64,000 nt of DNA from Streptomyces mashuensis (GCF_014654785.1 NZ_BNBD01000001.1:1163691-1227690), one strand, 5' to 3'; shown: positions 45,066-55,778, counted from the stretch's first letter. Program-made: numbers and translations. Notes: generated by a model not told the origin, from the letters alone.

Positions 45066-47323
45066 GGCGACGGCCGGCCCCGCCGCGGCGCCCCGACGAG
45101 ACCCGGGCGGCGCCGGCCCGCCCGGTGCCGGCCCCGCAGGGCCCCGGCGCGGGCCCCGGGCGGCCGGGCGAGCCAGGCCGGCAGCCACCAGTTGGCCCGC
45201 CCGGCGACCGTCAGGTACGCGGGCACGAGCACGCCCCGCACCAGCACCGCGTCCACCAGCACGGCGGTCGCCAGGCCCGTGCCGAGCAGCTTGAGGACGG
45301 TCACCCCCGAGGTGGCCAGCGCGCCGGTGACCACGGCGACCGCCAGCGCCCCCGTGGTCACCAGCCGCCCGGTGCGGGCGACGCCCTCCACCACGGCGAG
45401 CCGGTTGTCACCGGTGCGCAGGTACTGCTCGCGGACGCGGGACAGCAGGAAGATCTCGTAGTCGATCGCCAGGCCGAACGCGATGGCGAACATCAGCAGC
45501 GGCATGGACAGGTCCAGCGCGCCGGTGACCGTGAACCCGCCCACCAGGCCGCGCAGATGCCCGCCCTGGAAGACGAGCACGGTCGCGCCGAAGCTCGCGC
45601 CCATGCTGAGCGCCCCGATCACCAGCGCCTTCACCGGCAGCAGCACACTGCGCGTGAGCAGGAACAGCATCAGCCACGTCGTGCCGGCGACGACCGCCCC
45701 GGCCAGGGGCAGCCGCGCGCCGACCGCGGACCGCGTGTCCGCCAGCAGCGCCGCACGGCCCGTCACCAGCCGTCGCCCGCCCGGCGCCGGCAGGGCGCGC
45801 ACGTCCGCGACCAGGGCGCGGGCGGCCGGGGACTGCGGCTGAGCCGGCCCGGTGACCAGCAGGATCGCGCCGTGGGCCCGAACCGGCACCACCGGCCGTA
45901 CTCGGGCGACGGACGGCAGCGCCGCGACGCGCCGCCCGTAGGCGGCCAGCGCCGCCCGGTCGCGCACCGGGTCGGTGTCCGGCAGGACGACCGTCACCGT
46001 GCGTTCGGCGGGCGTGGCGAACGCCTGGCGGATCTCGCGCGCGGTGCGGTGCGCCTGCGATGCGGCGGGCAGGATGCGCTCGTCGGGCAGGGCGAACCGG
46101 GCGTGCGCGAACGGCCAGGCGGACAGCAGGAGGACCGCCGCGCAGGCTGTCCCGCACAGCAGCGGACGGCCGGTGACGTGACGGGCCACCGCCCGCCAAA
46201 CGGGGCTGTCGGGCCGTGGCGGACGGACGGCGCGCCCCCGGCGGAGCCCGTACAGCAGGGTCAGGGGGTCCCCGCGGTCGACGCGGGTGCCCAGCAGCGC
46301 GAGCACCGGTGGCACGACCGCCGTGGCGGCCGCGGCGGAGAACAGGGCCACCGCCATGCCGGCGCAGGCCATCGACCGCAGGAACGGCAGTGGCAGCACC
46401 AGCAGTGCCGACATCGACAGCGCCACTGCGCAGGCCGACACCGCGACCGTACGCCCGGCCCGGCGCGCGGTGCGCGCCACGGCCTCCGTCACGGCGTGCC
46501 CGGCGCGCAGCTCCTCGCGGTAGCGGGTGACGAGGAACAGCCCGTAGTCGACGGCGAGGCCGAAGCCCAGCGCACTGGTGAGGTTCACCGCGAAGACGGA
46601 GACCGGTGTCACGAGCGCGAGCAGCCGCAGCAGCGCGAGGGTGCCGACCACGGACACCCCTCCGATCATCAGCGGCACGAGGGCCGCCACCACCGAGCGC
46701 AGCGCCACCACCAGCAGGAGGAGTGTGACGGGCGCGGCCACCAGCTCGGCGCGCACGAGGTCGCGGTGGCTGGTTGCGACCGCCTCGACGCTGACCTGGG
46801 CGGGCCCGGTCGCCGAGACGTCCAGCGGCCCGTGCCGGCCGGTCAGGCCGGGGACCAGGGCCTTGGCCGTACGCGCGGCGTCGCGGTCGGCGCCGGCCAG
46901 GTCGGCGGCGACCAGGGCCCGGCGGCCGTCGGCGGACCGCAGCACGGGGTCGCCGTCCGTCCAGTACGCGTGCACGCTCGCCACACCGGGGGAGCGGGCC
47001 AGACGGTGGACGAGGCGCAGCCCCTCGGCGCGTGCCGCGGGGGCGTCCACGCCGCCGCGGGCGCGCGCCAGCAGCACGACGTCCGGGGTGCCCAGGCCGT
47101 AGCGGTCGGCGAGGAGGCGTTCGGCGCGGGCGGACTCGGTGCCGGTCGCGGTGTAGCCGCCGTTGGCGAGGTGCCGGGCGGTGCCGGCGCCGGCCACGGC
47201 CAGGACGGCGGTGAGGACGGCGGTCAGCACGGGCACCAGCCACAGCCGGCGGGGCGCGGGGCCGCCGGACGGGGCGCCGGCGGGGCGCTGCGGGGGGAGC
47301 GGGGCGCTTCGGGTCGTCGTCAC
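45032..47323 (-). CDS. MMPL/RND-family membrane transporter
   Basis: A 763-residue RND transporter. Two symmetrical halves each contain a helix, a periplasmic-type loop and five more helices. The proton-relay signature [20 protein letters not shown] is in the first half, and [20 protein letters not shown] in the second, with their Asp-Tyr pairs. Homologues (MmpL, ActII-3) export lipids, antibiotics or siderophores. The C-terminus is a short basic tail. The GTG start at 47323 follows GCAGGCGAT. There is no MmpS partner and no adjacent biosynthetic genes, so the cargo is open. Confidence 0.92.
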   Translation of the reverse strand: MTTTRSAPLPPQRPAGAPSGGPAPRRLWLVPVLTAVLTAVLAVAGAGTARHLANGGYTATGTESARAERLLADRYGLGTPDVVLLARARGGVDAPAARAEGLRLVHRLARSPGVASVHAYWTDGDPVLRSADGRRALVAADLAGADRDAARTAKALVPGLTGRHGPLDVSATGPAQVSVEAVATSHRDLVRAELVAAPVTLLLLVVALRSVVAALVPLMIGGVSVVGTLALLRLLALVTPVSVFAVNLTSALGFGLAVDYGLFLVTRYREELRAGHAVTEAVARTARRAGRTVAVSACAVALSMSALLVLPLPFLRSMACAGMAVALFSAAAATAVVPPVLALLGTRVDRGDPLTLLYGLRRGRAVRPPRPDSPVWRAVARHVTGRPLLCGTACAAVLLLSAWPFAHARFALPDERILPAASQAHRTAREIRQAFATPAERTVTVVLPDTDPVRDRAALAAYGRRVAALPSVARVRPVVPVRAHGAILLVTGPAQPQSPAARALVADVRALPAPGGRRLVTGRAALLADTRSAVGARLPLAGAVVAGTTWLMLFLLTRSVLLPVKALVIGALSMGASFGATVLVFQGGHLRGLVGGFTVTGALDLSMPLLMFAIAFGLAIDYEIFLLSRVREQYLRTGDNRLAVVEGVARTGRLVTTGALAVAVVTGALATSGVTVLKLLGTGLATAVLVDAVLVRGVLVPAYLTVAGRANWWLPAWLARPPGARAGALRGRHRAGRRRPGLVGAPRRGRPSPQIVDASTTKR

Positions 47324-47603
47324 ATCGCCTGCCTGCCTCGCTGCTCGCTTGCCTGGCCGCCGGTCATCCGGTCGCCGGGGGCACGTCGGGGGTGTGCCGC
47401 CGCCCGCCCGCGCCGGTGCCGGGCCGGGCCGGGCGGCCGCATGCCGGCCACCCGGCCCGACGTGCCGTGACCTGCAAGGTTCCCTGCGGCGCGGCGGTCC
47501 GGCGGGGCGACACGCGTCCCGCCGCGGACCCGTCACTCGTCCTGCGGAGAGGCCGGGGAAAAATCCGGGGCACCGGCGGCGGGCGCGGTGGCATGCTGTG
47601 GGC

Positions 47604-48338
47604 GTGAACGGACCCGAGATCCAGATCAGCTTCGACCCCGCCCTGTGGCTCTTCGTCGCCGCCGAACGGCGCCGCGAGGCCGGCCCCGTCGTCACCGACG
47701 GCGTCTCCACGCTGGGCCACGTCGTGGAGTCCCTCGGCGTCCCGCTCACCGAGGTCGGCGGCCTGTTCGTGGACGGCCGCGCGGTGCCGGCCTCGCATGT
47801 GCCCGCGGCGGCGGAGGCCGTCGAGGTGCGCGCGGTGACCCGGCCGCAGCTGGTGCCGGGCGCCCCGCTGCGGTTCCTGCTCGACGTCCACCTGGGCACG
47901 CTCGCCCGGCGCCTGCGGCTGCTGGGCGTCGACGCGGCGTACGAGAGCGAGGACATCGGGGACGCGGCGCTGGCCGCGCTCTCCGCCGCCGAGCGCCGCG
48001 TGCTGCTCTCGCGCGACCGCGGTCTGCTGCGCCGCCGGGAGATCTGGGCGGGCGCCTACGTCTACAGCGACCGCCCCGACGAGCAGCTGCGCGACGTGCT
48101 GGGCCGCTTCGCGCCCGCGCTGGAGCCGTGGACGCGCTGCACGGCCTGCAATGGCCGGCTCCGCGACACGGACAAGGAAATGGTGCGCGAGCAGCTGGAG
48201 CACGGCACGCGCCGCACGTACGACGTGTTCGCGCAGTGCACCGCGTGCGGCCGCATCTACTGGCGCGGAGCCCACCACGCGCGGCTCCAGGCGATCGTCG
48301 ACGCCGCACTGGACGAGTTCGGGGCCGCGGCGGCGTAG
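47604..48338 (+). CDS. Mut7-C RNase-domain protein with ubiquitin-like N-domain
   Basis: A 244-residue protein. Residues ~1-85 form a MoaD/ubiquitin-like domain (GHVVESLGVPLTEVGGLFVD). The rest is Mut7-C: a PIN-like fold with LLDVHLGTLARRLRLLGVDA, LLSRDRGLL, and two zinc-knuckle pairs, CTACNGRL and CTACGRIYW. The domain is predicted to be an RNA nuclease. The GTG at 47604 is used; a second in-frame GTG two codons earlier is possible. It stands alone. Confidence 0.88.
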   Translation: MNGPEIQISFDPALWLFVAAERRREAGPVVTDGVSTLGHVVESLGVPLTEVGGLFVDGRAVPASHVPAAAEAVEVRAVTRPQLVPGAPLRFLLDVHLGTLARRLRLLGVDAAYESEDIGDAALAALSAAERRVLLSRDRGLLRRREIWAGAYVYSDRPDEQLRDVLGRFAPALEPWTRCTACNGRLRDTDKEMVREQLEHGTRRTYDVFAQCTACGRIYWRGAHHARLQAIVDAALDEFGAAAA

Positions 48339-48434
48339 GGGCGCGGCGTCCCTCCGGTCCCCGGTGTCGCATTCCGCCACCCTGGTGCACGCTGGAGGGG
48401 TAGCTCAGGGCTCAGGGGCTCAGGAGGTGACGCC

Positions 48435-48704
48435 ATGCAGACGATCGTTGGATGGCACGTCGACGTCGAGTTCGAGGAAGTCGACAAGCGGACCCATGCC
48501 GCCGCCCTGCTGAGGTTGCAGGACGGGACGGAGCTGCGGGCCCGGGGCCACGCCACCAAGCACCCGGACGACCCCGAGCAGCACCGGGTCGGCGAGGAGC
48601 TGGCGGCGGCCCGCGCGCTGAACGATCTCTCCCGGCAGCTGCTGGCCAAGGCCGGGCACGACATCGAAGAGGTCACGCACGTCGAGGCGCACCCGGCCAT
48701 GTGA
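48435..48704 (+). CDS. DUF1876 family protein
   Basis: An 89-residue acidic protein of the actinobacterial DUF1876 family: a W-V-V start (IVGWHVDVEFEEVDKRTHAA), LRARGHATKHPDD, and a C-terminal helix (LNDLSRQLLAKAGHDIE). The fold is a small alpha/beta domain resembling dsRNA-binding domains. AGGAGGTGAC precedes the ATG. Function is unknown. Confidence 0.85.
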   Translation: MQTIVGWHVDVEFEEVDKRTHAAALLRLQDGTELRARGHATKHPDDPEQHRVGEELAAARALNDLSRQLLAKAGHDIEEVTHVEAHPAM

Positions 48705-48851
48705 CGCGGTGGTTTCCGTCCGGCCGGGTCAGGCCGGGCCCGGTTCGGCCTGTTCCGGCTCGGCCGGGCGCCGTCGGTGTCAACTTTCGTCGATCGGACG
48801 TGCGACCTTCGGCGCATGCGGCGGGCTCGCCGGCCTGCCTAGGGTGCGTCC

Positions 48852-50567
48852 GTGAAGGTGACATCGACGGCCCGTGAGATCTGGCAGCGCGCGACCGCCC
48901 CGGCGGACTGGTCGCGGCGCCGCGTGGTGGGCGAGAGCGTGCTCGCCGCGCTGCTGGGGCTGCTCGGCGGCTGGGCGGAGACCGGCCACGGCTGGCCGCG
49001 GATGCTGCTGGTCGGCCTGGCCGTGGCGGTGCTGACGCCGGCGCGGCGGGCCTTTCCCGCGTCGGTCCTGATCGCGGCGGGCGCGCTGACGGGGAGTACG
49101 GAGGGCGGCGCGTTCCTGCTGCTGTCGCTGGCCGGCTGGTCCGCCGGCGCCCGGATCGAGGGGGTGCTGCGGGCCCTGGCCGCGTACAGCGCGTCCTTCC
49201 TGTGCTTCCTGGGGCTGGGCCTGGGGCTGCTGAGCTGGCCGGAGCCGCTGCTCCTCACCGCCATCCTCTCCACCTTCACCTTCCTCGCGTTCGTCGTCGT
49301 CCCCGGCCTGGCCAACCGGTACTGGAAGCAGCGGCGGACGCTGCTGCAGACCCTGCAGCAGCGCAACGCGCAGCTGTTGCGCGAGCGGCAGATGATCGCG
49401 GGCCAGGCGCGGCTGCGCGAGCGGCAGCGCATCGCCCAGGACATGCACGACAGCCTCGGCCACCAGCTGGCCCTGATCGCGGTGCAGACCGGCGCGCTGG
49501 AGGTCGACCGCGAGCTGACGGGCCGTCAGCGAGAGGCGGTGGGCGTGCTCCGGCAGGCGTCGGTGGCGGCCATGCAGGAGTTGCGCGAGGTGGTGGGCAT
49601 CCTCCGCGACGGCACGGCCGAGGAGGAGCCGCCCGTCTCCCGCGTGGTGGCCGGCATCGACGCCCTGGTCGAGAGCGCCGTCGCGGCGGGGATGCGGGTG
49701 CGGCTGGAGCGGTCGGGCGAGGCGCGGCCGCTGGCCCCGGCCGCCGACCACACCGCGTACCGCGTCGTCCAGGAGGGGCTGACCAACGCCGCCAAGCACG
49801 CCCCGGGTGCCGCTCTCGACGTCCGGCTGCAGTACGAGCCCGATTCGCTGGTGGTGGAGGTCGTCAATGGGCCGCCCCCCGTGCGGGGCCTCCTCCGGGC
49901 GGAGTCCGTCAGCGGCGGCCAGGGGCTGACGGGGCTGAGGGAGCGGGCACGCCTGGTGGGCGGCATGATCTTCTCCGGTCCGGCCGAGGACGGCGGCTTC
50001 CGGCTCGCCGGCCTGCTGCCGTACGGGTCGCCCGCCGAGCGCGAGGGGCGCGGCGAGGGGCCGCGGGGCGGACGGACGACGTTCGTCGAGGGCGAGGACG
50101 ACTTTCGGGGACAGACCGGCGGGGGGACTCCGGGCGAGGGTGGGGCCGTCATCGACCGGCTCGACCCCCGCGAGGAGTTCAAGGACATCATGAGCCCGAA
50201 GAAGAGCCGTGGCTGCCTCGTCGGGTGCGGCGTCGCCCTGGCCGTGCTGCTGGCCCTGGTGCTGGCCGTTGTCGTCGGGCTGGGCGCGCTGATGAAAGAG
50301 GCCGAGAAGGGCACGGTGGACCCGGAGGTCTACCAGTCGGCCACGGTCGGCGAACCCGAGCACGACGTCCGGCACCGGCTGCCGCCGGGCAGTATGTTGA
50401 TCACCGCCGACGTGAAGAAGAAGCTGCCCGCGAACCCGCCGGGGGCGCAGTGCACGGTTCTGCTGTCCTCGGAGATATCCGGGGACCTGAGCACCGACCT
50501 GGTGTACCGGTTCTGTTTCCGTGACGGGAAACTGATCGAGAAGCGCGAGTTCCGCGTCGCGTCATGA
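48852..50567 (+). CDS. NarL-type sensor histidine kinase with extra C-terminal membrane/sensor domain
   Basis: A 571-residue kinase (GTG start). Four or five N-terminal helices (residues ~25-150) lead to a HisKA_3 domain with RIAQDMHDSLGHQLAL (His ~198). A HATPase_c domain follows, with QEGLTNAAKHAPG and GQGLTGLRERA. Unusually, the protein continues for about 170 residues. An acidic linker is followed by a single membrane helix at about 456-482 (GCGVALAVLLALVLAVVVGL) and an ~90-residue domain outside, with two cysteines (AQCTVLL, YRFCFR). The exported C-terminal domain may sense an extracellular signal. It is 43 bases upstream of its response regulator. Confidence 0.9.
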   Translation: MKVTSTAREIWQRATAPADWSRRRVVGESVLAALLGLLGGWAETGHGWPRMLLVGLAVAVLTPARRAFPASVLIAAGALTGSTEGGAFLLLSLAGWSAGARIEGVLRALAAYSASFLCFLGLGLGLLSWPEPLLLTAILSTFTFLAFVVVPGLANRYWKQRRTLLQTLQQRNAQLLRERQMIAGQARLRERQRIAQDMHDSLGHQLALIAVQTGALEVDRELTGRQREAVGVLRQASVAAMQELREVVGILRDGTAEEEPPVSRVVAGIDALVESAVAAGMRVRLERSGEARPLAPAADHTAYRVVQEGLTNAAKHAPGAALDVRLQYEPDSLVVEVVNGPPPVRGLLRAESVSGGQGLTGLRERARLVGGMIFSGPAEDGGFRLAGLLPYGSPAEREGRGEGPRGGRTTFVEGEDDFRGQTGGGTPGEGGAVIDRLDPREEFKDIMSPKKSRGCLVGCGVALAVLLALVLAVVVGLGALMKEAEKGTVDPEVYQSATVGEPEHDVRHRLPPGSMLITADVKKKLPANPPGAQCTVLLSSEISGDLSTDLVYRFCFRDGKLIEKREFRVAS

Positions 50568-50610
50568 ACCCGCGGCCGGCCGGCCCGCACCGACAACAGG
50601 AGACGACCAG

Positions 50611-51264
50611 GTGATCCGCGTCCTCATCGCCGACGACGAGCCCCTCATCAGGGCCGGCATCAGGATGATCCTCACCTCCGCCGACGACATCGAGGTCGTG
50701 GCCGAGGCGGCGAACGGACGCGAGGCCGTCGAGCTGGCCCGCCGGCACCGGGTCGACGTGGCCCTGCTGGACATCCGCATGCCCGTGCTGGACGGCCTGT
50801 CCGCCCTGGCCGAGCTGGGGCGGGCCGCCCCCGGGGTGCGCGTGCTCATCCTCACCACCTTCGGCGAGCGGGAGAACGTCCTGCGCGCGCTGCGCGAGGG
50901 CGGTGCCGGGTTCCTGCTGAAGGACTCGGCGCCCGGTGAGCTGATCGGCGCGGTCCGGGCTGCCGCCGGCGGCGACGCCTACCTCTCGCCCGCGGCCACC
51001 CGGCACGTGGCGGACTCGCTGGCGGACGGTGCCGCCGCCGGCCGGGACACCGAGGCGCGACGGCGGGTCGCCGCCCTCGGCGAGCGGGAGCGCGAGGTGC
51101 TGGCCCTGCTCGGCCAGGGGCTGTCGAACGCCGACGCCGGGCGGCGGCTGCACATGAGCGAGGCCACGATCAAGACGTACGTCAGCCGCATCCTCGCCAA
51201 GCTGGGCTGCGAGAACCGGGTGCAGGCGGCCCTGCTCGCCAGGGACGCGGGACTGGAGGTCTAG
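50611..51264 (+). CDS. NarL/FixJ-family response regulator
   Basis: A 217-residue regulator beginning MIRVLIADDEPLIRAG. The phospho-acceptor Asp is in ALLDIRMPVLDG, Thr in LILTTFGE and Lys in LLKDSAP. The C-terminal LuxR-type HTH is LGEREREVLALLGQGLSNAD with recognition helix SEATIKTYVSRIL. It is the partner of the upstream kinase and, by position, a possible regulator of the downstream MFS gene. Confidence 0.95.
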   Translation: MIRVLIADDEPLIRAGIRMILTSADDIEVVAEAANGREAVELARRHRVDVALLDIRMPVLDGLSALAELGRAAPGVRVLILTTFGERENVLRALREGGAGFLLKDSAPGELIGAVRAAAGGDAYLSPAATRHVADSLADGAAAGRDTEARRRVAALGEREREVLALLGQGLSNADAGRRLHMSEATIKTYVSRILAKLGCENRVQAALLARDAGLEV

Positions 51265-51415
51265 CGGGGGTCCTGGCAGGGGCGGGCCGGGCCCCAGGCC
51301 GTGATCAGGGCCGCAGTATGGGCGTTTTGTGCGATATGACCCAGGCCATACGAGGCTTACCGCCCGAGACGGTACCTTTGCTTGGCTCGTCCCATCGAAT
51401 ACAAGACGTCGAGGC

Positions 51416-52867
51416 ATGAACGTTTCTCTCACCGATCGCCCCAGTACCGACCGCTCCACCGGGGCCCCGGCCGGCCGTACCGTCCGGGTGGGCGTGCTCG
51501 TCGCCGCCCTCCTCGCGGCCTGCATCGCCTTCCAGCTCAACGCGAGCATGCTCAGCCCCGCGCTGAAGAACATCGAGGACAGCCTCGGCGCCACCTCCGC
51601 GGAGATCGGGCTCACGCAGACCGCGTTCTTCACCTCGGCCGCCCTGTTCTCCCTGTTCCTGCCGCGCCTGGGAGACGTGATCGGGCGCCGCAAGGTGCTC
51701 GTGGGCATGCTGGCCCTCATGGTGGCCGGCTGTGTCGTCGCCGCGCTGGCGACGAGCGTGCCGATGCTGTTCGTCGGCCGGATCATCCAGGGCGCCTCGG
51801 GCCCGACCGTCCCGCTGTGCCTGATCATGCTGCGCGTCGAGGTCCGTGAGCCCAAGCGGTACGGCACGCTGCTGGGCGTGATCACCGCCGTCAACGGCGG
51901 TATCGCCGGTGTCGACTCGCTCGCCGGCGGCTTCCTCGCCGACAAGCACGGCTTCCAGTCCGTCTTCTGGGCGATGGCCGGCGTGGCCGCCCTCGCCACC
52001 GTCCTCGTCGCCGTCCTCGCCCCCGAGACCAAGGTGCCCGCCGCCGACCGGATGGACTGGCCCGGCGTCGCCCTCCTCGTCGTCTCCGTCGGTTCGCTGC
52101 TCGTCGCCCTCAACGAGGCCGGCAAGCTGGCCGCCGCCAATTGGGGCCTCGTCGCCGGCCTGACCGTCGTCGCCGCGGCCGCCTTCGCCCTGTTCTGGCG
52201 CACCGAGGACCGCTCCGGCCACCCGCTGGTCGCCACCCGGCACCTGAAGCAGCGCTCCACGTGGGCGACCCTGCTCACCACCGTGCTCACCATGACCGGT
52301 GTGTTCGCCGTCATGAACGGCCTCATCCCGGCGCTCGCCCAGGACGGCAAGGCCGGCTTCGGCATGACCGCCGAGCAGTCCGCCTGGTGGACCCTCACCC
52401 CGTACGCGCTCGCCGGCCTTGCCATGGGCCCGGTCGCCGGCCGCCTCGCCGCCACCTACGGCTACGGCCGTGTGCTGCGGCTCGGCCTCGTCGGCGCCGT
52501 CGGCTCGGTCGTCCTCATGATCGTCACCATCCCGGCGCACTCCCGCCCGGTCCTGCTGGCCGCCTCCGTCCTGGTGGGCATCACCTATGCCGGCGTGGCG
52601 AACATCGTCCTCAACGGGCTCGGCGTCGTGCTGTCCCCGAGCGAGAACCCGGGCTTCCTGCCCGGCCTGAACGCCGGCGCGTTCAACCTGGGCGCCGGCC
52701 TCAGCTTCGCGCTGCTCTACGCGGTGAAGACGGCCGTCCTGCCCGGCGACTCCGCCGACACCGGCGGCTACGTCGCCGGCATGATCGCCGGCGTGGTGAT
52801 CCTGGCCGCCGCCATCGGCACGTCCTTCCTCATCCCCAAGCCGGTGGCCGCGGAAGCCCGCGACTGA
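51416..52867 (+). CDS. MFS transporter (DHA2-like)
   Basis: A 483-residue transporter with about 14 helices. Motif A is LPRLGDVIGRRKVLVG. TSAEIGLTQTAFFTSAAL and GRIIQGASGPTVPLCLIML are typical of drug/metabolite exporters. It follows the response regulator by 150 bases. The nearest G-rich ribosome site is unusually close to the ATG, so initiation may be weak or the true start slightly different. It ends at a near-ideal terminator. Confidence 0.88.
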   Translation: MNVSLTDRPSTDRSTGAPAGRTVRVGVLVAALLAACIAFQLNASMLSPALKNIEDSLGATSAEIGLTQTAFFTSAALFSLFLPRLGDVIGRRKVLVGMLALMVAGCVVAALATSVPMLFVGRIIQGASGPTVPLCLIMLRVEVREPKRYGTLLGVITAVNGGIAGVDSLAGGFLADKHGFQSVFWAMAGVAALATVLVAVLAPETKVPAADRMDWPGVALLVVSVGSLLVALNEAGKLAAANWGLVAGLTVVAAAAFALFWRTEDRSGHPLVATRHLKQRSTWATLLTTVLTMTGVFAVMNGLIPALAQDGKAGFGMTAEQSAWWTLTPYALAGLAMGPVAGRLAATYGYGRVLRLGLVGAVGSVVLMIVTIPAHSRPVLLAASVLVGITYAGVANIVLNGLGVVLSPSENPGFLPGLNAGAFNLGAGLSFALLYAVKTAVLPGDSADTGGYVAGMIAGVVILAAAIGTSFLIPKPVAAEARD

Positions 52868-52896
52868 GCGACCGCCACCCGGCGGGGACCACGCGA

Positions 52897-52935
52897 AGAG
52901 GCGGGCCCGGGCGCATGACGCCCGGGCCCGCCTCT
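52897..52935 (+). terminator. Strong intrinsic terminator
   Basis: A 17-base perfect stem (52897-52913 with 52919-52935), loop CATGA, followed by TCTTTTCC. It is the only hairpin here with a T-rich tail. Confidence 0.95.
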
Positions 52936-53120
52936 CTCTTTTCCTGCGCGACACCACCGACTCCCGCCACCCCCGGCCACCGCCGTGACGTGGGGAAGTC
53001 AGGAAAGCGTCAATGTCGCGGCACGGCCGGTTCCGCTCCGCCGGTACCGGCCGACGATGAGCCGTGAAGACGCGCGCACGCCATGCGGACACGCATGCGG
53101 AGAGGAACCGAGGAGCAGCC

Positions 53121-55730
53121 ATGGACCCCACCGGCGATCCGCCCGGCGACGCGGGACGGCGGCGTCCCGGAAGGCTCAAGGTCTACCTCGGTGCGGCGCC
53201 CGGCGTCGGGAAGACGTACCGGATGCTCGACGAGGGCTGGCGCCGCTCCCTGCGCGGCACCGACGTCGTCGTGGCCTTCGCCGAGTGCCACGGCCGGCCC
53301 CACACCGAGGAGATGCTCGAAGGGCTGGAGGTGGTGCCCCGGCTCCGGCCGACGCACCGCGGCACCGTCGCCGAGGAGCTCGACCTCGCCGCCGTCCTCG
53401 CCCGCCGCCCGCAGGTCGCCCTCGTCGACGAGCTCGCCCACACCAACGCGCCCGGCGCCGTGCACGCCCGGCGCCGGCAGGACGTCGACGCGCTCCTCGC
53501 CGCCGGCATCGATGTGATCACCACCCTCAACGTCACGCACCTGGAGTCGCTCACCGACGTCGTCGAGAAGATCACCGGGGTGCCGCAGCGCGAGACCGTG
53601 CCCGACGAGGTGGTGCGCCGCGCCCACCAGATCGAACTCGTCGACATGGCACCCGAGGGGCTGCGCCGCCGCATGGCGCACGGCAACATCTACCCGCCCG
53701 AGCGCGTCGACGCCGCCCTCGCCCGCTACTTCCGCGTCGGCAACCTCACCGCGCTGCGCGAACTGGCCCTGCTGTGGGTGGCCGAGCGCGTCGACGAGAC
53801 CCTGAAGCGCTACCGCGCCGAGCACGGCATCGGCGGCGTGTGGGAGACCCGCGAGCGCGTGGTCGCCGGCATCACCGGCGGCCCCGAGGGGGAGACGCTC
53901 ATCCGCCGCGCCGCCCGTATCGCCGCCCGCTCCTCCGGCGGGCTGCTCGCCGTGCACGTCACCGGCGGCGACGGACTGTCCGGGGCCTCACCCGCGGCCC
54001 TGGCCCGGCAACGCCGGCTCGTCGAGAGCCTGGGCGGCAGCTACCACACCGTCGTCGGCGACCACGTCCCCACGGCGCTGCTGGAGTTCGCCCGCGCCGA
54101 GAACGCCACGCAGCTCGTCGTGGGCGTCAGCCGCCGCAGCCGCTGGCGCCGGCTGCTGGAGACCCGGGGCGTGGGGGAGACGGTGGTGGAGATGTCGGGC
54201 GACATCGACGTCCACCTCGTCACGCACGAACGCGCCGGACGGGGCCGTGGCCGGCCCGCACCCGCCGCCGGCCCGTCCCGGGCCCGCCGCGTGGGCGGTC
54301 CCGTCGCCGGGCTGCTGCTGCCCGCGCTGCTCACCGTGCTGCTCCGGCACGGCCCGGTGGCCGACGCCCTCGCCCTCAACCTCACCAGCGAGGCGCTGCT
54401 GTTCCTCGTGACGGTCGTCGGTGTGGCCTGCTTCGGCGGCGTCGCCTCCGCGCTGCTGGCCGCCGTGGCGGCGTCACTGCTGCTCAACTACTACTTCATT
54501 CCGCCTGTGGGCCGCTTCACCATCGCCGAGGCCAACAACGCCCTGGCGCTGGTGGCGTTCGCCGTCGTCGCCGGTACCGTGGCGGCCGTCGTGGACCGCT
54601 CGCTGCGCATGGGCCGGCGGGCCGCGGCGGCCACCGCAGTCGCCGAGACGCTGTCCTCGCTCGCCGGCGGCATCCTGCGCGGCGACCAGTCCGTACCCGT
54701 GCTGCTCGACCGTACGCGGGAGACGTTCGGCATGGACTCCGCGGAGCTGCGCCCGCGCGATGGACGCGATGGAGAGGGCGGGGAGGCCGGGGACGGGCGT
54801 GCCGAGACGCGGGTGCCCGTCGGCGACGACAGCGTGCTCGTCCTGCGCGGCCGCGCCCTGCCCGCCGCCGACCGGCGCGTCCTCACCGCCTTCGCCGCGC
54901 ACCTCACCGCCGCCGTGGAGCGCGCGCGGCTCGCCGAGGCCGCCGCCGAGGTCGAGCCGGTCAAGGCCGCCGACCGCATGCGCACCGCCCTCCTCGCGGC
55001 CGTCAGCCACGACCTGCGCACCCCGCTGGCCGGCAGCTGGGCAGCCATCAGCTCGCTGCGCAGCCGGGAGGTGAACTTCTCGGAGGAGGACAAGGAGGAG
55101 CTGCTCGCCACCGCGGAGGAGTCGCTGGCCAAGCTCAACCGGCTCGTGGACAACCTCCTCGACATGAGCCGCATCCAGGCCGGCGCCCTGACACTGCGGC
55201 TCCAGCCCACTGCGCTCGCCGAGGTGGTGCCGCCGGCCCTGGACAGCCTCGTCGAGGCACCCGGCCGCCGGGTCGTCACCCAGGGGCTGCGCGACGTGCC
55301 CGACGTGCTGGCCGACCCGCCACTGCTGGAACGCGTCGTCGCCAACCTCGTGGCCAACGCCGTGCGCCACTCGCCGGCCGGCCGCCCCGTCGTCCTGGCC
55401 GCCAGCGGCCTCGCCGGCCGCGTGGAGCTACGGGTGACCGACCGCGGCCCCGGCATCCGGCCGGCCGACCGGGAACGGGCCTTCGCGCCGTTCCAGCGGC
55501 TCGGCGACACCGACAACACCACCGGCCTCGGGCTGGGCCTGGCCCTCTCCCGCGGCCTGACCGAGGCGATGGGCGGCACCCTGACACCGGAGGACACCCC
55601 CGGAGGGGGCCTGACCATGGTGGTGTCCCTGCCGGCCGCCCCCACCCCGGGCCCTCTGCCAGGCGTTCCCGGGCAGGGCGGGGCAGAGCAGGACACGGAA
55701 GGAACTTTTCCGGTAACTCGCCCGCTCTAG
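53121..55730 (+). CDS. kdpD: KdpD-type sensor kinase without its partners
   Basis: An 869-residue KdpD. The N-terminal KdpD domain has the Walker A GAAPGVGKT (~25) and ALVDELAHTNAPG. A universal-stress-like domain follows (~260-370). Four membrane helices of the DUF4118 block come next (NLTSEALLFLVTVVGVACFG, NYYFIPPVGRF), then a GAF-like region. The HisKA has SHDLRTPL (His ~629), followed by HATPase (NLVANAVRHSP, DRGPGI, TGLGLGLALSRGL). KdpD senses K+/osmotic stress and phosphorylates KdpE. Neither kdpE nor kdpABC is adjacent. A secreted protein gene follows at 48 bases. GAGGAG precedes the ATG. Confidence 0.92.
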   Translation: MDPTGDPPGDAGRRRPGRLKVYLGAAPGVGKTYRMLDEGWRRSLRGTDVVVAFAECHGRPHTEEMLEGLEVVPRLRPTHRGTVAEELDLAAVLARRPQVALVDELAHTNAPGAVHARRRQDVDALLAAGIDVITTLNVTHLESLTDVVEKITGVPQRETVPDEVVRRAHQIELVDMAPEGLRRRMAHGNIYPPERVDAALARYFRVGNLTALRELALLWVAERVDETLKRYRAEHGIGGVWETRERVVAGITGGPEGETLIRRAARIAARSSGGLLAVHVTGGDGLSGASPAALARQRRLVESLGGSYHTVVGDHVPTALLEFARAENATQLVVGVSRRSRWRRLLETRGVGETVVEMSGDIDVHLVTHERAGRGRGRPAPAAGPSRARRVGGPVAGLLLPALLTVLLRHGPVADALALNLTSEALLFLVTVVGVACFGGVASALLAAVAASLLLNYYFIPPVGRFTIAEANNALALVAFAVVAGTVAAVVDRSLRMGRRAAAATAVAETLSSLAGGILRGDQSVPVLLDRTRETFGMDSAELRPRDGRDGEGGEAGDGRAETRVPVGDDSVLVLRGRALPAADRRVLTAFAAHLTAAVERARLAEAAAEVEPVKAADRMRTALLAAVSHDLRTPLAGSWAAISSLRSREVNFSEEDKEELLATAEESLAKLNRLVDNLLDMSRIQAGALTLRLQPTALAEVVPPALDSLVEAPGRRVVTQGLRDVPDVLADPPLLERVVANLVANAVRHSPAGRPVVLAASGLAGRVELRVTDRGPGIRPADRERAFAPFQRLGDTDNTTGLGLGLALSRGLTEAMGGTLTPEDTPGGGLTMVVSLPAAPTPGPLPGVPGQGGAEQDTEGTFPVTRPL

Positions 55731-55778
55731 CAGGTAAGCCATGAGAACCGGCAAGAGGCCCGCAAGAGGGGGGAACCC

